Origin: JBARDN01 sp963755705
GTDB taxonomy: Bacteria > Desulfobacterota > Binatia > Binatales > Binataceae
Reading direction: 5' to 3'
Assembly (NCBI GenBank): GCA_963755705.1
Contig: CAVWKW010000001.1
Location: forward strand, 62,001-126,000
Length of the DNA: 64,000 nt
Both the position numbers and the translations under genes were made by a program. The notes beneath the pieces were generated by a model. The model was not told where the DNA came from. It saw nothing but the letters and a program-made list of their open reading frames with translations, and ran no database searches. Below are positions 26,921 to 35,857 of this stretch, piece by piece. How positions within the stretch are numbered: the first letter of the stretch is position 1; each line of letters begins with the position of its first letter.

Positions 26921-27298
26921 ATGGCGGAATCAAGCTACGAAGTCGTCGAGCGGTTTTGCAACGCATGGAAAAATCACAACCTCGATGAAGTCATGGCGTT
27001 CTTCACCGACGACGCCGAATACCAGAACGTCCCGATGGGACCCGGCGCCAAGGGTAAGGCCGCGGTCAAAGGAATAATCGACACCTTCTGGCCGATGGCC
27101 AAATCGATTGAGTTCAAAGTCCTGCGCGCCGCCGCCAACGGCAACACGGTAATGAACGAGCGGGTCGATATCTTTTACCTCGGCAACGGCAAAAAAATTG
27201 AGTTGCCGGTGGCGGGCGTCTTCGAGGTGCGTGGCGGCAAAATCGCGCTATGGCGCGACTATTTCGACCTCGCGATGTACACCAAACAAATGGGCTGA
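26921..27298 (+). CDS. Limonene-1,2-epoxide hydrolase-like protein
   Basis: 125 residues; TGGAGGA lies upstream of the ATG. NTF2-like cone with the epoxide-hydrolase catalytic set in place: Y34 and N36 in DAEYQNVPMG, R81 and D83 in NERVDIFYLG, and the second Asp in LWRDYFD. In Rhodococcus LEH the equivalent Tyr/Asn hold water and Asp-Arg-Asp activates it. Likely hydrolyses an epoxide; the natural substrate is not known. It follows the ABC genes by 37 bp and may share their transcript. Confidence 0.85.
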   Translation: MAESSYEVVERFCNAWKNHNLDEVMAFFTDDAEYQNVPMGPGAKGKAAVKGIIDTFWPMAKSIEFKVLRAAANGNTVMNERVDIFYLGNGKKIELPVAGVFEVRGGKIALWRDYFDLAMYTKQMG

Positions 27299-27458
27299 TG
27301 CAGACTTGGCGGCCGTTTGATTTTTGACTGACCGGGCAGCGCCAGTTGCAGACGGTAGCTATCGCATCGCCCAACGAGCCGTCGGCCAACTGTCCGCGCC
27401 GGTAGTCTCCGGTCCTGAAAACCCCGAAGGGTTCGCCGGCATCGATCCGGACGGGTAT

Positions 27459-27683
27459 TTAGGGGCGTTTCTTCCTGCGCTCCGCCCAACGTTTTTTCAT
27501 CGCCTCCGACAAACGCTTCCTACCTTCTGCTGTGATTCCACCACGACGTCGGCCCGGCCTTGGCGCGGCCCCTGTCCGCTTCCCTGTAACCGTCAACGAC
27601 GCTATCGCGTCCAGCGCATGGATAGCCCGGTCGATCCGGTCTCTTTCCGCTTTCAGCTCCGACAAAATTTTCTGTACGTTCAA
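27459..27683 (-). CDS. Small basic coiled-coil protein
   Basis: 74 residues, TTG start preceded by GAGGAG. The N-terminal 28 residues form a short coiled coil (KILSELKAERDRIDRAIHAL). The C-terminus is strongly basic (RRRGGITAEGRKRLSEAMKK, then RWAERRKKRP). The GRKR.S.AMKKRWAERRK ending is common in small uncharacterised proteins of soil bacteria and suggests nucleic-acid binding. No partner gene is obvious. Confidence 0.6.
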   Translation of the reverse strand: MNVQKILSELKAERDRIDRAIHALDAIASLTVTGKRTGAAPRPGRRRGGITAEGRKRLSEAMKKRWAERRKKRP

Positions 27684-27913
27684 AAGTACGCTCCTCTGAC
27701 CCGACCGATCGCCTCAAGTAACTCTATCCTAAAATGATTCGCGAGAGAGTTAGCGCGACGGACAAAAGCCGGTGACGAAAATAGTTCGCAACCCACTAAC
27801 CGCATCGCAATTACTATGTGAACGAACTAGCTGTCAAAAGCAATAATTCGAGAGCGGCAGCCAGCGGCTTTCCTGCGAGATTGGATACTCTCCGATCGGC
27901 CACTCGACAAGGT

Positions 27914-28462
27914 TTACCTGGCGGCCATGTCCGTTTGGGCTTCGGGATCGGATTGGTGCAGTGCAAGCGAAGTAGGCTGCGTGGTTTGCATAACGTCCCT
28001 CGCCTTGGCCACTTCGGCTGCCGTGCCGTGGGCGACGACGATGAACTTGTCAGCCTTGAGGGCGGATTCGTATTTGACGACACTGTCTTTGGGAATACCG
28101 ATACTGTAGAGTCCCGCGCCGATCGCGGTCATCCCACCGACCACTATTGCACCTTCGAGCGCTCCGACAATCCACGCGACCATCGGGCCAGCGACCAATA
28201 CCGGTCCGATTCCGGGTATCGCAAAGAAGGCGGCGCCGAATAGCAGTCCCCAGAAACCGCCTCATGCGGCTCCGATCTTTCCCCAGTACTTCATGCGGTC
28301 GCCGGTATTGTAGTAGCCGGTCACATTCTCTTCAGTGTGGTAGTCCTTTCCGACGATAGACAGTTTTTTCATGTCAATCCCGGACTTCTGCAGATTTTTC
28401 ACCGCGTCTTCCGCCTGAGAATGAGTATCGTAAACGGCGACAACTGAGTTTATTTTCGTCAC
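27914..28462 (-). pseudogene. General stress protein 17M-like membrane protein with in-frame TGA
   Basis: GTG start at 28462 with GAGGAG upstream. Codons 1-66 give the GSP17M (YflT) N-terminal domain: NSVVAVYDTHSQAEDAVKNL, LSIVGKDYHTEENVTGYYN, MKYWGKIGAA. A TGA at 28262-28264 interrupts. The same frame continues with GGFWGLLFGAAFFAIPGIGP, the glycine-zipper membrane part, and a C-terminal KADKFIVVAHGTAAEVAKA. Relatives usually have Trp here (G-A-F-W-G-G), so TGG to TGA is the likely change. Probably a pseudogene, or a read error. Confidence 0.75.
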
Positions 28463-28587
28463 GAAGATGGACTCCTCACTGATTTTGAGTGAATTGACTA
28501 TTGCTCATTGTTTTCCTGTGTCGAGCTTCCCGCTTCCCGACCTCCAGATGAGGCGCGCCACAAATACAGTAGTTCCGATACGTTGAA

Positions 28588-28845
28588 TTACTCTTTTCGG
28601 GCCGGCCATAGCCGGCGAAGAACCGAAGTATTTTCGACAGTGATATATTCACCGTAATATGCACCGTCAACCGAATTGTTCTTGTGACGAGTGGCAGGGA
28701 ATACTGTGGCCGGAATCTCCTGGCGCGTCGCTTCTGTTAAAAAACAGTTTATCCTGACCGTGCGTACACCTCCATCAAAAAACGCGAGCAGTTGGTTATC
28801 TGGAGTACAGACGACGCCGATCGCGGGCCACGCCATATCAGGCAA
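28588..28845 (-). CDS. Hypothetical protein, copy A of a duplicated block
   Basis: 85 residues, not recognised (MPDMAWPAIGVVCTPDNQ, LLAFFDGGVRTVRINCFLTE, ATRQEIPATVFPATRHKNN). Support for coding comes from a second, diverged copy at 34583-34752: differences there largely preserve the predicted residues of its two halves. No signal, membrane segment or known domain. It lies in the 584-bp gap before the phosphoketolase gene; the rest of that gap shows nothing else. Confidence 0.4.
   Translation of the reverse strand: MPDMAWPAIGVVCTPDNQLLAFFDGGVRTVRINCFLTEATRQEIPATVFPATRHKNNSVDGAYYGEYITVENTSVLRRLWPARKE
28661..28830. repeat. Duplicated block, copy A
   Basis: About 170 bp related to 34583-34752. 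The first part (28661-28759) matches in the same orientation at roughly 70 percent identity. The second part (about 28764-28828) matches in the opposite orientation at roughly 78 percent. Counts were made by eye. Confidence 0.65.
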
Positions 28846-29046
28846 TCTGTCAAAGTGGTGGTGCCAAGCGCTCAGTACCAGCCATGAAACACGTCCGCGT
28901 CCAATGTGCGTTGGAAATTTGGATGTAAGGGAGCGGCGCGGCGTGCAAACGCATATGACGACGGCACGATTGCGCCATCGGCGGCGGCGCCCTCTGCGCC
29001 GATCGTGCAGGAGACCGGGCTATCGGCCCGAAAAGGAATTTAAATC

Positions 29047-31476
29047 ATGATGGTAGAAACCCTTTCCGCAGAATTGCTTCAGAAAATCAATGCCTACTGG
29101 CGAGCCGCCAACTATCTGTCGGTCGGCCAGATTTATCTCTACGACAATCCACTGCTGAAGGAGCCGCTGAAACTGTCGCATGTGAAGCCGCTGGTGGTTG
29201 GACACTGGGGCACGACGCCGGGCCAGAACTTTATCTACGTGCACTTGAACCGGGTTATCAAGAAGTACGAGCTGGACATGTTCTATATAGCCGGGCCCGG
29301 TCACGGCGGCCCTGCGCTGGTGGGCAATACTTATCTGGAAGGCACTTACAGTGAGATTTATCCGAACATTAGCCAGGACGAAGCCGGCCTGAAAAAGCTG
29401 TTCAAACAATTCTCGTTTCCCGGCGGGATTTCCAGCCATGTTGCGCCGACGACGCCGGGATCGATTCACGAAGGTGGCGAGCTCGGGTACTCGCTTAGCC
29501 ATGCCTTTGGAGCCGCATTCGACAATCCGGGCTTGATCGTCGCTTGCATCATCGGCGATGGTGAAGCGGAAACCGGTCCTCTCGCGACCGCGTGGCAGTC
29601 CAATAAGCTACTGAACCCAATTTCAGACGGAGCCGTGCTGCCGATCCTCCACCTCAATGGCTACAAAATCAGCAATCCGACCGTGCTCGCTCGTATCGAG
29701 CATGAGGAGTTAGAGCAGTTTCTGCGCGGCTGCGGCTGGACGCCCTATTTTGTAGAAGGCGATGATCCGGAAAAGATGCATCAACTGATGGCGGGTACTC
29801 TGGAAAAGACCATCGAAGACATTCGCCGAATACAAACCAACGCGCGCTACAAAAACGAAACCACCCGGCCACGCTGGCCAATGATCGTTCTGAAATCACC
29901 CAAGGGCTGGACCGGACCGAAATTCGTCAACGGCTTGCAAGTCGAAGGTACCTTCCGGGCTCATCAGGTTCCGCTTCTGGTGGACCGCGCGCACCCCGAT
30001 CACGTTAAGCAGCTTGAAAGTTGGATGAAAAGCTACAAGGCCGAGGAGCTATTCGACAAAAACGGCCGGCTGATACAGGAATTGGCCGACCTGGCGCCCG
30101 AGGGCGAGCGGCGAATGGGCGCCAATCCTCACGCGAACGGCGGCATTCTGCTGCGCGACCTGCGCATGCCGGATTTCCACATCCACGCCGTGGAGGTGCC
30201 ATCGCCAGGCGCCGTTGACGCCGAGGATACGTTCGTACTCGGCAAGTTCCTGCGTGACGTGGCGACGCTGAATCAGGAGCGGCGTAATTTCCGCATCTTC
30301 GGCCCCGATGAAACCCTCTCGAATCTCTTGGGCGCAGTTTTTGAAGTCACCAACCGTCAGTGGGACGCGCGGGAAGTAAAGAATGATGAATTTCTCGCGC
30401 CTGCTGGACGCGTGCTGGATTCGATGCTGAGTGAGCATCAGTGCGAGGGTTGGCTGGAGGGTTATCTACTGACCGGACGGCACGGACTTTTCAACAGCTA
30501 TGAGGCGTTCATTCGCATCGTCAACTCGATGTTCAGCCAGCACGCCAAGTGGCTGAAGGTAACCTTGGAGCTTCCCTGGCGCCGGAAGATCGCCTCATTG
30601 AACTACCTATTGGCCTCCCACGTATGGCAGCAGGATCACAACGGCTTTACGCACCAGGATCCCGGTTTCCTCGACCACGTTATCAATAAGAAGGCTGATA
30701 TCGTCCGCGTTTATCTGCCACCCGATGCCAATTGCCTCTTGTCGGTCTTCGATCACTGCCTGCGCAGCCGGCATTACGTCAACGTGGTAGTTGCCGGCAA
30801 GCATGCACTGCCCCAATGGCTCGGCATGGACGCCGCGGTGGTGCATTGCACGGAAGGAATAGGTATTTGGCAATGGGCCAGCAACGATCAGGATGCGGAG
30901 CCGGACGTAGTAATGGCCTGTTGCGGAGACACGCCCACGCTCGAGATTCTGGCTGCCGTTTCCATCCTTCGCGAATATCTTCCCGAGCTGAAAATTCGGG
31001 TGATCAATGTGGTGGATCTGATGAAGCTGCAGTCGGCGAGTGAGCACCCGCACGGACTAAGCGAGACGGATTACGACTCGCTTTTCACCAAAGATAAGCA
31101 CATCATCTTTGGCTTTCACGGATATCCATGGCTCGTCCACCGGCTGACCTACCGCCGCACCAACCGAAACCTGCACGTGCGGGGATACAAGGAAGAGGGC
31201 ACAATCACGACCGCTTTCGATATGCGGGTGCAGAACGATTTGGACCGCTTTCATCTGGTGCAAGACGTGGTGGATCGCTTGCCGAACTTGGGCGCCAAAG
31301 GCGCCTATCTGAAGCAGATGGTTCAGGACAAGCTCATCGAGCACAAACATTACATTGATAAGCACGGCGAAGACCTGCCGGAAATTCAGAACTGGAAATG
31401 GAAGGGGCCGAGTAGTAACGACATCGCCCCGAAATCATTCGAGGCGGAATCAAGAATGCAGGGGCTCAATGACTAG
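29047..31476 (+). CDS. xfp: Xylulose-5-phosphate/fructose-6-phosphate phosphoketolase
   Basis: 809 residues, full length for the family. Thiamine-diphosphate enzyme that splits xylulose-5-P or fructose-6-P with phosphate into acetyl-phosphate and a C3 or C4 sugar phosphate. Visible motifs: NYLSVGQIYLYDNPLL, GHWGTTPGQNFIYVHLNR, the phosphoketolase signature YIAGPGHGGPA (80-90), and the ThDP motif GDGEAETGPLATAWQ (170-184) with its NGYK end. AAGGAA precedes the start. A small membrane protein gene overlaps its stop and a proton ATPase follows, suggesting an energy or acid-stress module. Confidence 0.96.
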   Translation: MMVETLSAELLQKINAYWRAANYLSVGQIYLYDNPLLKEPLKLSHVKPLVVGHWGTTPGQNFIYVHLNRVIKKYELDMFYIAGPGHGGPALVGNTYLEGTYSEIYPNISQDEAGLKKLFKQFSFPGGISSHVAPTTPGSIHEGGELGYSLSHAFGAAFDNPGLIVACIIGDGEAETGPLATAWQSNKLLNPISDGAVLPILHLNGYKISNPTVLARIEHEELEQFLRGCGWTPYFVEGDDPEKMHQLMAGTLEKTIEDIRRIQTNARYKNETTRPRWPMIVLKSPKGWTGPKFVNGLQVEGTFRAHQVPLLVDRAHPDHVKQLESWMKSYKAEELFDKNGRLIQELADLAPEGERRMGANPHANGGILLRDLRMPDFHIHAVEVPSPGAVDAEDTFVLGKFLRDVATLNQERRNFRIFGPDETLSNLLGAVFEVTNRQWDAREVKNDEFLAPAGRVLDSMLSEHQCEGWLEGYLLTGRHGLFNSYEAFIRIVNSMFSQHAKWLKVTLELPWRRKIASLNYLLASHVWQQDHNGFTHQDPGFLDHVINKKADIVRVYLPPDANCLLSVFDHCLRSRHYVNVVVAGKHALPQWLGMDAAVVHCTEGIGIWQWASNDQDAEPDVVMACCGDTPTLEILAAVSILREYLPELKIRVINVVDLMKLQSASEHPHGLSETDYDSLFTKDKHIIFGFHGYPWLVHRLTYRRTNRNLHVRGYKEEGTITTAFDMRVQNDLDRFHLVQDVVDRLPNLGAKGAYLKQMVQDKLIEHKHYIDKHGEDLPEIQNWKWKGPSSNDIAPKSFEAESRMQGLND

Positions 31477-31684
31477 GACAAACCACCATCATCATAAGCA
31501 CGGGAATCCAGAGAGAGACGGTGAAAATCATGGCTTTCACCGTCCGTACTGGAAACATGCTCATCATGATTGGCGTTTAGTGGTCGCGGTCATCTTGATG
31601 CTTCTCGCTGTTACTACCTATGTGATGACTGATGACCTTGCGTGGCGGCCGCGGCGTCCGCTTTCGGCCGCCGTCAGTAAATAG
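31469..31684 (+). CDS. Small His-rich single-pass membrane protein
   Basis: 71 residues; the ATG overlaps the last codons of xfp by 8 bases, so it depends on xfp translation. The N-terminus is His-rich (TRTNHHHHKHGNPERD, then FHRPYWKHAHHDW), followed by one membrane helix (LVVAVILMLLAVTTYVM) and a short basic tail. The His cluster could bind metal or sense pH. No named family recognised. Confidence 0.6.
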   Translation: MTRTNHHHHKHGNPERDGENHGFHRPYWKHAHHDWRLVVAVILMLLAVTTYVMTDDLAWRPRRPLSAAVSK

Positions 31685-31775
31685 CAGCGAGTGCTGACTG
31701 ACTCCGCGAGTCCGCGAGAACGATCGTCATCAGCGGCGAAGGCCGTCAGCGATCGATAAGTCGAGGAGTTGAACA

Positions 31776-34553
31776 ATGACTACCGAGAAGAGCTCCGGGG
31801 GAGCCGCGAAAGCCTTAACCGATTCGACGAGCCCGACGCCAAACGGGGCCAAGCCAACTATCGTCAAGTCCAATGAGTCGGAGCCCGGCGTGGATGAGAT
31901 TCGCAAGCGTGCTTTCGAAATATTCCAGGCGCGTCAAGGCGGACCCGGAAGCGCGATCGGCGACTGGCAAAAGGCAGAGGACTCCCTTTCCACAGATACA
32001 GCCAAGGCCGACGCTCCCAAGGCCGAAAGCTCCAAGACTATCGCGCCCAAGGCTGATCCGCCCAAAGATGTGCAGGTACCAAAAGATACCGGGACAATCC
32101 AGGAGGCACTCGGCAAGTTCAAGTCGAGCCTCGAGCACGGACTGACCCAGGAGGAAGCGGCGAGCCGGCTCAAAAAGGACGGTCCGAACGCAATCGAGGA
32201 AAAACGAATCAGCCCGCTCAAGCGGTTATTGACGTTCCTGTGGGGACCTATCCCGTGGATGATCGAGATTGCCGCGGTGCTTTCCGCCGTGGTGCGGCAC
32301 TGGGAAGACTTCATCATCATCTTTTTCATGCTGGCGCTGAACGCGGTAGTCGGTTTCTGGGAAGAATTCAAGGCCGACAACGAGATCGAGGCGCTGAAAA
32401 AGAATCTCGCACTACGCTCGCGAGTACTGCGCGACGGCAAATGGAGTGACCTCGAGGCCAAGAGCCTGGTGAGTGGCGATATTGTCATGGTCAAGCTTGG
32501 CAATGTCATCCCTGCCGACCTGAAGCTGGTCGATGGCAATTATCTGAGCATCGACCAATCGGCGCTGACGGGAGAATCGCTGCCGGTTGACAAGAAGAAA
32601 AACGACGTTGCTTATTCGGGATCGATCGTCCGAATGGGGCAGATGAATGGACTGGTCATCGCTACCGGAATGAATACCCTCTTCGGCAGCACGGCCCGGC
32701 TTGTCGAGAGCGTTAAGACGGTATCTCATTTTCAGAAAGCGGTGCTCAAGATAGGTAATTTTCTCATCCTGATTACGCTCGGGCTGGTAGCATTGATTCT
32801 TTCGGTCGCGCTATATCGCGGCGACCCACTGGTCGAAACTTTACTATTCGCACTGATTCTTACCGTGGCTGCCATTCCAGTGGCGTTACCCGCCGTGTTG
32901 TCCGTCACGATGGCGGTCGGAGCTTCGGTGCTCGCCAGAATGAAGGCAATAGTCTCGCGCCTCGCCTCGATCGAAGAGATGGCGGGGATGGATATTTTGT
33001 GTTCGGACAAGACTGGCACGCTCACCAAGAACGAACTCAAGTTGGGCAGCCCGGTCATCTTCGATACGAGCAACGCGCAGGACCTGATCCTGTGCGGCGC
33101 ATTGGCCTCGAGACGCGAGGGCGCAGATGGAATCGACGAGGCGGTCCTCAAAGGTCTCGGTGATCAGTCGACGCTGAAGGCTTATCAAGTCACTCATTTC
33201 ACGCCGTTCGATCCGGTCAGCAAGCGAACCGAAGCCGAGGTCAACCACGACAACGCCTGGTTCAAAGTCTCAAAAGGCGCTCCACAGGTGATTCTCGATC
33301 TGATCCATCCCGATCCTGCCGCCCGTACCAAAGCTGAAGGGCAGGTTAACGATCTCGCCAAAAAAGGCTATCGCACTCTCGGCGTTGCCCGTACCGACGC
33401 CCATGGCAAGTGGGTATTTCTGGGGTTGCTATCGCTGTCCGATCCGCCGCGAGACGATTCCGCATCAACCATCGCGACCGCGCGAAGCATGGGACTGCAG
33501 GTTCGGATGGTAACCGGTGACAACCTGGCAATTGCGCGTGAAGTATCACTTGAACTCAAGCTTGGCCCGAACATCGCTGTCGCCGGAGATCTCTTCCCCG
33601 ACAGCAAGTCCGATGATGACGCGAAAATAGATACCGCGGACGGCTACGCGCAAGTTTTCCCAGAGCACAAGTTCAAAATCGTCAAAGCATTGCAGGCGCG
33701 TCGCCATATTGTCGGAATGACTGGTGACGGCGTCAACGACGCTCCCGCGCTCAAGCAGGCGGATTGCGGAATCGCGGTTAGCGGCGCGACTGATGCGGCC
33801 CGCGCCGCCGCGGATTTGGTTCTCACCGCGACGGGTCTCTCAGTGATCACCGCTGCCATCGCGGAAGCGCGCAAGATCTTCGAGCGCATGAACAGCTACG
33901 CAATTTACCGGATCTCCGAAACCATCCGCGTGCTGCTGTTCATGACGCTCTCTATCGTGGTGTTCAACTTCTATCCGGTGACCGCGGTCATGATCGTGCT
34001 TATCGCGGTCCTCAACGATTTCCCGATCATGACGATCGCGTACGACAACACTGTCGTAGCTCCACGGCCCGTACGCTGGGACATGGAACGCGTACTCACG
34101 ATCAGCTCGGTTCTCGGCGTGCTGGGAGTCATCGCCGCGTTCGGCCTTTTCTGGATCGCGGAGGAATATCTTCACCTGCCAAAGCCCGTCGTCCAGAGCC
34201 TGATGTTTCTAAAGCTGCTGGTGGCAGGGCACCTGACTATCTACATCACGCGCAGCGCCGGTACTTTCTGGAAGCGGCCATGGCCGAATTGGCGCCTGGT
34301 CGCGGCCACAGAGACAACCCAGGTCATCGGAACGCTGGCCGCTGTCTATGGTTGGGGCATGACGCCGCTCGGATGGAAATACGCACTCGGAGTGTGGGCC
34401 TATGCGCTCGTGTGGTTTGTCATCAACGACATGGCAAAGGTTGAAGTATCCCGACTGATGCATCTGGGAACCGCAAGCCATCAGCGCCACCTGGCCAGAG
34501 GTAACGCGAGCCTTCATCCCACTGCGACCAAGGTGACGCCGCATGCAGCCTAG
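31776..34553 (+). CDS. P-type proton-exporting ATPase (P3A, plasma-membrane type)
   Basis: 925 residues; GAGGAG upstream of the ATG. After a 100-residue Lys/Ala/Pro-rich hydrophilic extension comes the cation-ATPase N-domain (SLEHGLTQEEAASRLKKDGPN). Core motifs: TGES in the actuator, phosphorylation loop CSDKTGTLTKNE with Asp411, KGAPQ in the nucleotide domain, and MVTGDN and MTGDGVNDAPALKQAD in the hinge. The pattern is that of archaeal and eukaryotic H+-ATPases. It pumps protons out at the cost of ATP, consistent with the phosphoketolase next to it. Confidence 0.93.
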   Translation: MTTEKSSGGAAKALTDSTSPTPNGAKPTIVKSNESEPGVDEIRKRAFEIFQARQGGPGSAIGDWQKAEDSLSTDTAKADAPKAESSKTIAPKADPPKDVQVPKDTGTIQEALGKFKSSLEHGLTQEEAASRLKKDGPNAIEEKRISPLKRLLTFLWGPIPWMIEIAAVLSAVVRHWEDFIIIFFMLALNAVVGFWEEFKADNEIEALKKNLALRSRVLRDGKWSDLEAKSLVSGDIVMVKLGNVIPADLKLVDGNYLSIDQSALTGESLPVDKKKNDVAYSGSIVRMGQMNGLVIATGMNTLFGSTARLVESVKTVSHFQKAVLKIGNFLILITLGLVALILSVALYRGDPLVETLLFALILTVAAIPVALPAVLSVTMAVGASVLARMKAIVSRLASIEEMAGMDILCSDKTGTLTKNELKLGSPVIFDTSNAQDLILCGALASRREGADGIDEAVLKGLGDQSTLKAYQVTHFTPFDPVSKRTEAEVNHDNAWFKVSKGAPQVILDLIHPDPAARTKAEGQVNDLAKKGYRTLGVARTDAHGKWVFLGLLSLSDPPRDDSASTIATARSMGLQVRMVTGDNLAIAREVSLELKLGPNIAVAGDLFPDSKSDDDAKIDTADGYAQVFPEHKFKIVKALQARRHIVGMTGDGVNDAPALKQADCGIAVSGATDAARAAADLVLTATGLSVITAAIAEARKIFERMNSYAIYRISETIRVLLFMTLSIVVFNFYPVTAVMIVLIAVLNDFPIMTIAYDNTVVAPRPVRWDMERVLTISSVLGVLGVIAAFGLFWIAEEYLHLPKPVVQSLMFLKLLVAGHLTIYITRSAGTFWKRPWPNWRLVAATETTQVIGTLAAVYGWGMTPLGWKYALGVWAYALVWFVINDMAKVEVSRLMHLGTASHQRHLARGNASLHPTATKVTPHAA

Positions 34554-34582
34554 GGGGCCAGTGATCCTGTCTAGAAGTCATG

Positions 34583-34752
34583 TGCTCCGTCAACCAGACC
34601 GTTCTTATGCCGAGTGACAGGCAATACCGCAACCAGAATCTCAAGACGCGTCGCTTCCGCTAATGCCCACTTTATCCTGAATGCGGGCTTCGCGATCGGC
34701 GTTGTCTGTGCTCCAGATGATCGAGTGCTGGCGATTTATGATGGAGCTGCAC
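34583..34752. repeat. Duplicated block, copy B, with internal inversion
   Basis: This 333-bp gap holds a diverged copy of 28661-28830. The first 97 bases (34583-34680) run in the same direction as copy A. The adjoining stretch at about 34690-34752 is inverted relative to copy A: the plus strand here reads AIGVVCAPDDRVLAIYDGA, whereas copy A encodes IGVVCTPDNQLLAFFDGG on the minus strand. The inversion destroys any continuous reading frame. Confidence 0.65.
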
Positions 34753-34886
34753 TCGATGCCACCTTCAAAACGCGGTCGAATCCAGCAGGTGGCCGACGAG
34801 TACCTAATCAATGACTAATTGATTCGGTATGGCGACCGCGAAGCCAATCGCGGCGGGCGGCCTTGCGTGGATGCTGAGCGAAAGCG

Positions 34887-35471
34887 ATGAGCGGGAAAAC
34901 CAGATCTACCCTCCTAACCTGTCTGGGATTTGTCGCGTGGATCGCCTATGGCCTTTTGGGCTTGCGGGAGCATTGGAGAACAGCGGCATGCGCGGGGTTG
35001 GTAATCATGCTGGCGATTATCGCGATTGAGGTTCGTACCCGAAGCGTCAAGATAATCGACTGCACCTCGCTCGCGTTTTTCTTCCTTGCGATAGTCGCGC
35101 TCGTCATCGCCGGTGAAGCGGCTTTCAGCCGCTACCAGGACATTGTCGGATGGAGTTTATTCGCGGTAGCGGCTTGGGCAACGATGATAGCCGGGGTTCC
35201 CTTCAGGCTGCAGTACGCTCGGGAGAGGGCGCCGCACGCGCTATGGGACAAGCCACATTTTCGCAGAGTTCACGTTCACGTCAGTGCAACGTGGGCAATC
35301 ATCTTCACCCTCGATACCATTTTGGCAGCGATCGAACTCGGCATCGGCCATCGCTTCGTGCTGATCGTGATCCTGCCGGCGATGAGCATGGTCCTGGGCT
35401 TTGCGTTCACCGTGCTCTATCCGAGATTCTACCGGCGCCAAATCTTCGACTACCTCGAGCATCGCGCGTAG
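34887..35471 (+). CDS. Polytopic membrane protein, function unknown
   Basis: 194 residues with six likely membrane helices, including STLLTCLGFVAWIAYGLLGL, TSLAFFFLAIVALVIAGEAA and FVLIVILPAMSMVLGFAFTV. A hydrophilic loop in the middle carries RLQYARERAPHALWDKPHFR and the end is YPRFYRRQIFDYLEH. The layout recalls intracellular-septation/YciB-type or DUF3159-like proteins but I see no diagnostic motif. Weak ribosome-binding site. It may follow the ATPase transcript. Confidence 0.65.
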   Translation: MSGKTRSTLLTCLGFVAWIAYGLLGLREHWRTAACAGLVIMLAIIAIEVRTRSVKIIDCTSLAFFFLAIVALVIAGEAAFSRYQDIVGWSLFAVAAWATMIAGVPFRLQYARERAPHALWDKPHFRRVHVHVSATWAIIFTLDTILAAIELGIGHRFVLIVILPAMSMVLGFAFTVLYPRFYRRQIFDYLEHRA

Positions 35472-35475
35472 CGGC

Positions 35476-35853
35476 ACGCTGGCGGAGAGGTCGCCGGAAA
35501 TAGCTACGCGACACCCCGCAGCGGCGCCAGTGCTCGCGTACGGCGCCTGCCGCGCACCGAAGAACTTCGCCGCTGGGCTTCGCCCAGCCTATATCGGCAG
35601 CATAGTGCATGGCGTCGAATCGATTACGAAGTCCGAGAGTCTGCCAGAGATACTCAGCCCGTTCATGCTCTTGTACGGTCGATAGGTGCAATTCGATGCC
35701 GCGACTTCGCACTCCCGCCAATTCCTTCAAGAAATCGTAGGGCATGACAGATATTTCCCTTCCGGCGCCCCCGTGTGCATCGATCTCGAATAGCAAGCGC
35801 TCGTACTGCGCGTTTGCAACCCAAATGTCGTTCTGAAATTCTGGATCGCAATT
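35476..35853 (-). pseudogene. HAD-superfamily hydrolase relic
   Basis: The minus strand retains the cap and C-terminal part of a HAD hydrolase: MPYDFLKELAGVRSRGIELH, LSTVQEHERAEYLWQTLGLR, NRFDAMHYAADIGWAKPSGE. The last is the F-D-x-x-x-x-(S/A)-x-x-x-G-x-x-KP motif. Just after KPSGE the homology moves to another frame (KFFGARQAPY, then CRVAISGDLSASV), so there is a frameshift. The N-terminal part with the nucleophilic Asp is missing; the dienelactone hydrolase gene begins there on the other strand. Confidence 0.6.
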
Positions 35854-35857
35854 CGGG

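Noticed and set aside
28262..28264. TGA in the stress-protein gene read as selenocysteine
   Set aside because: Relatives appear to carry Trp here, and no suitable short hairpin follows.
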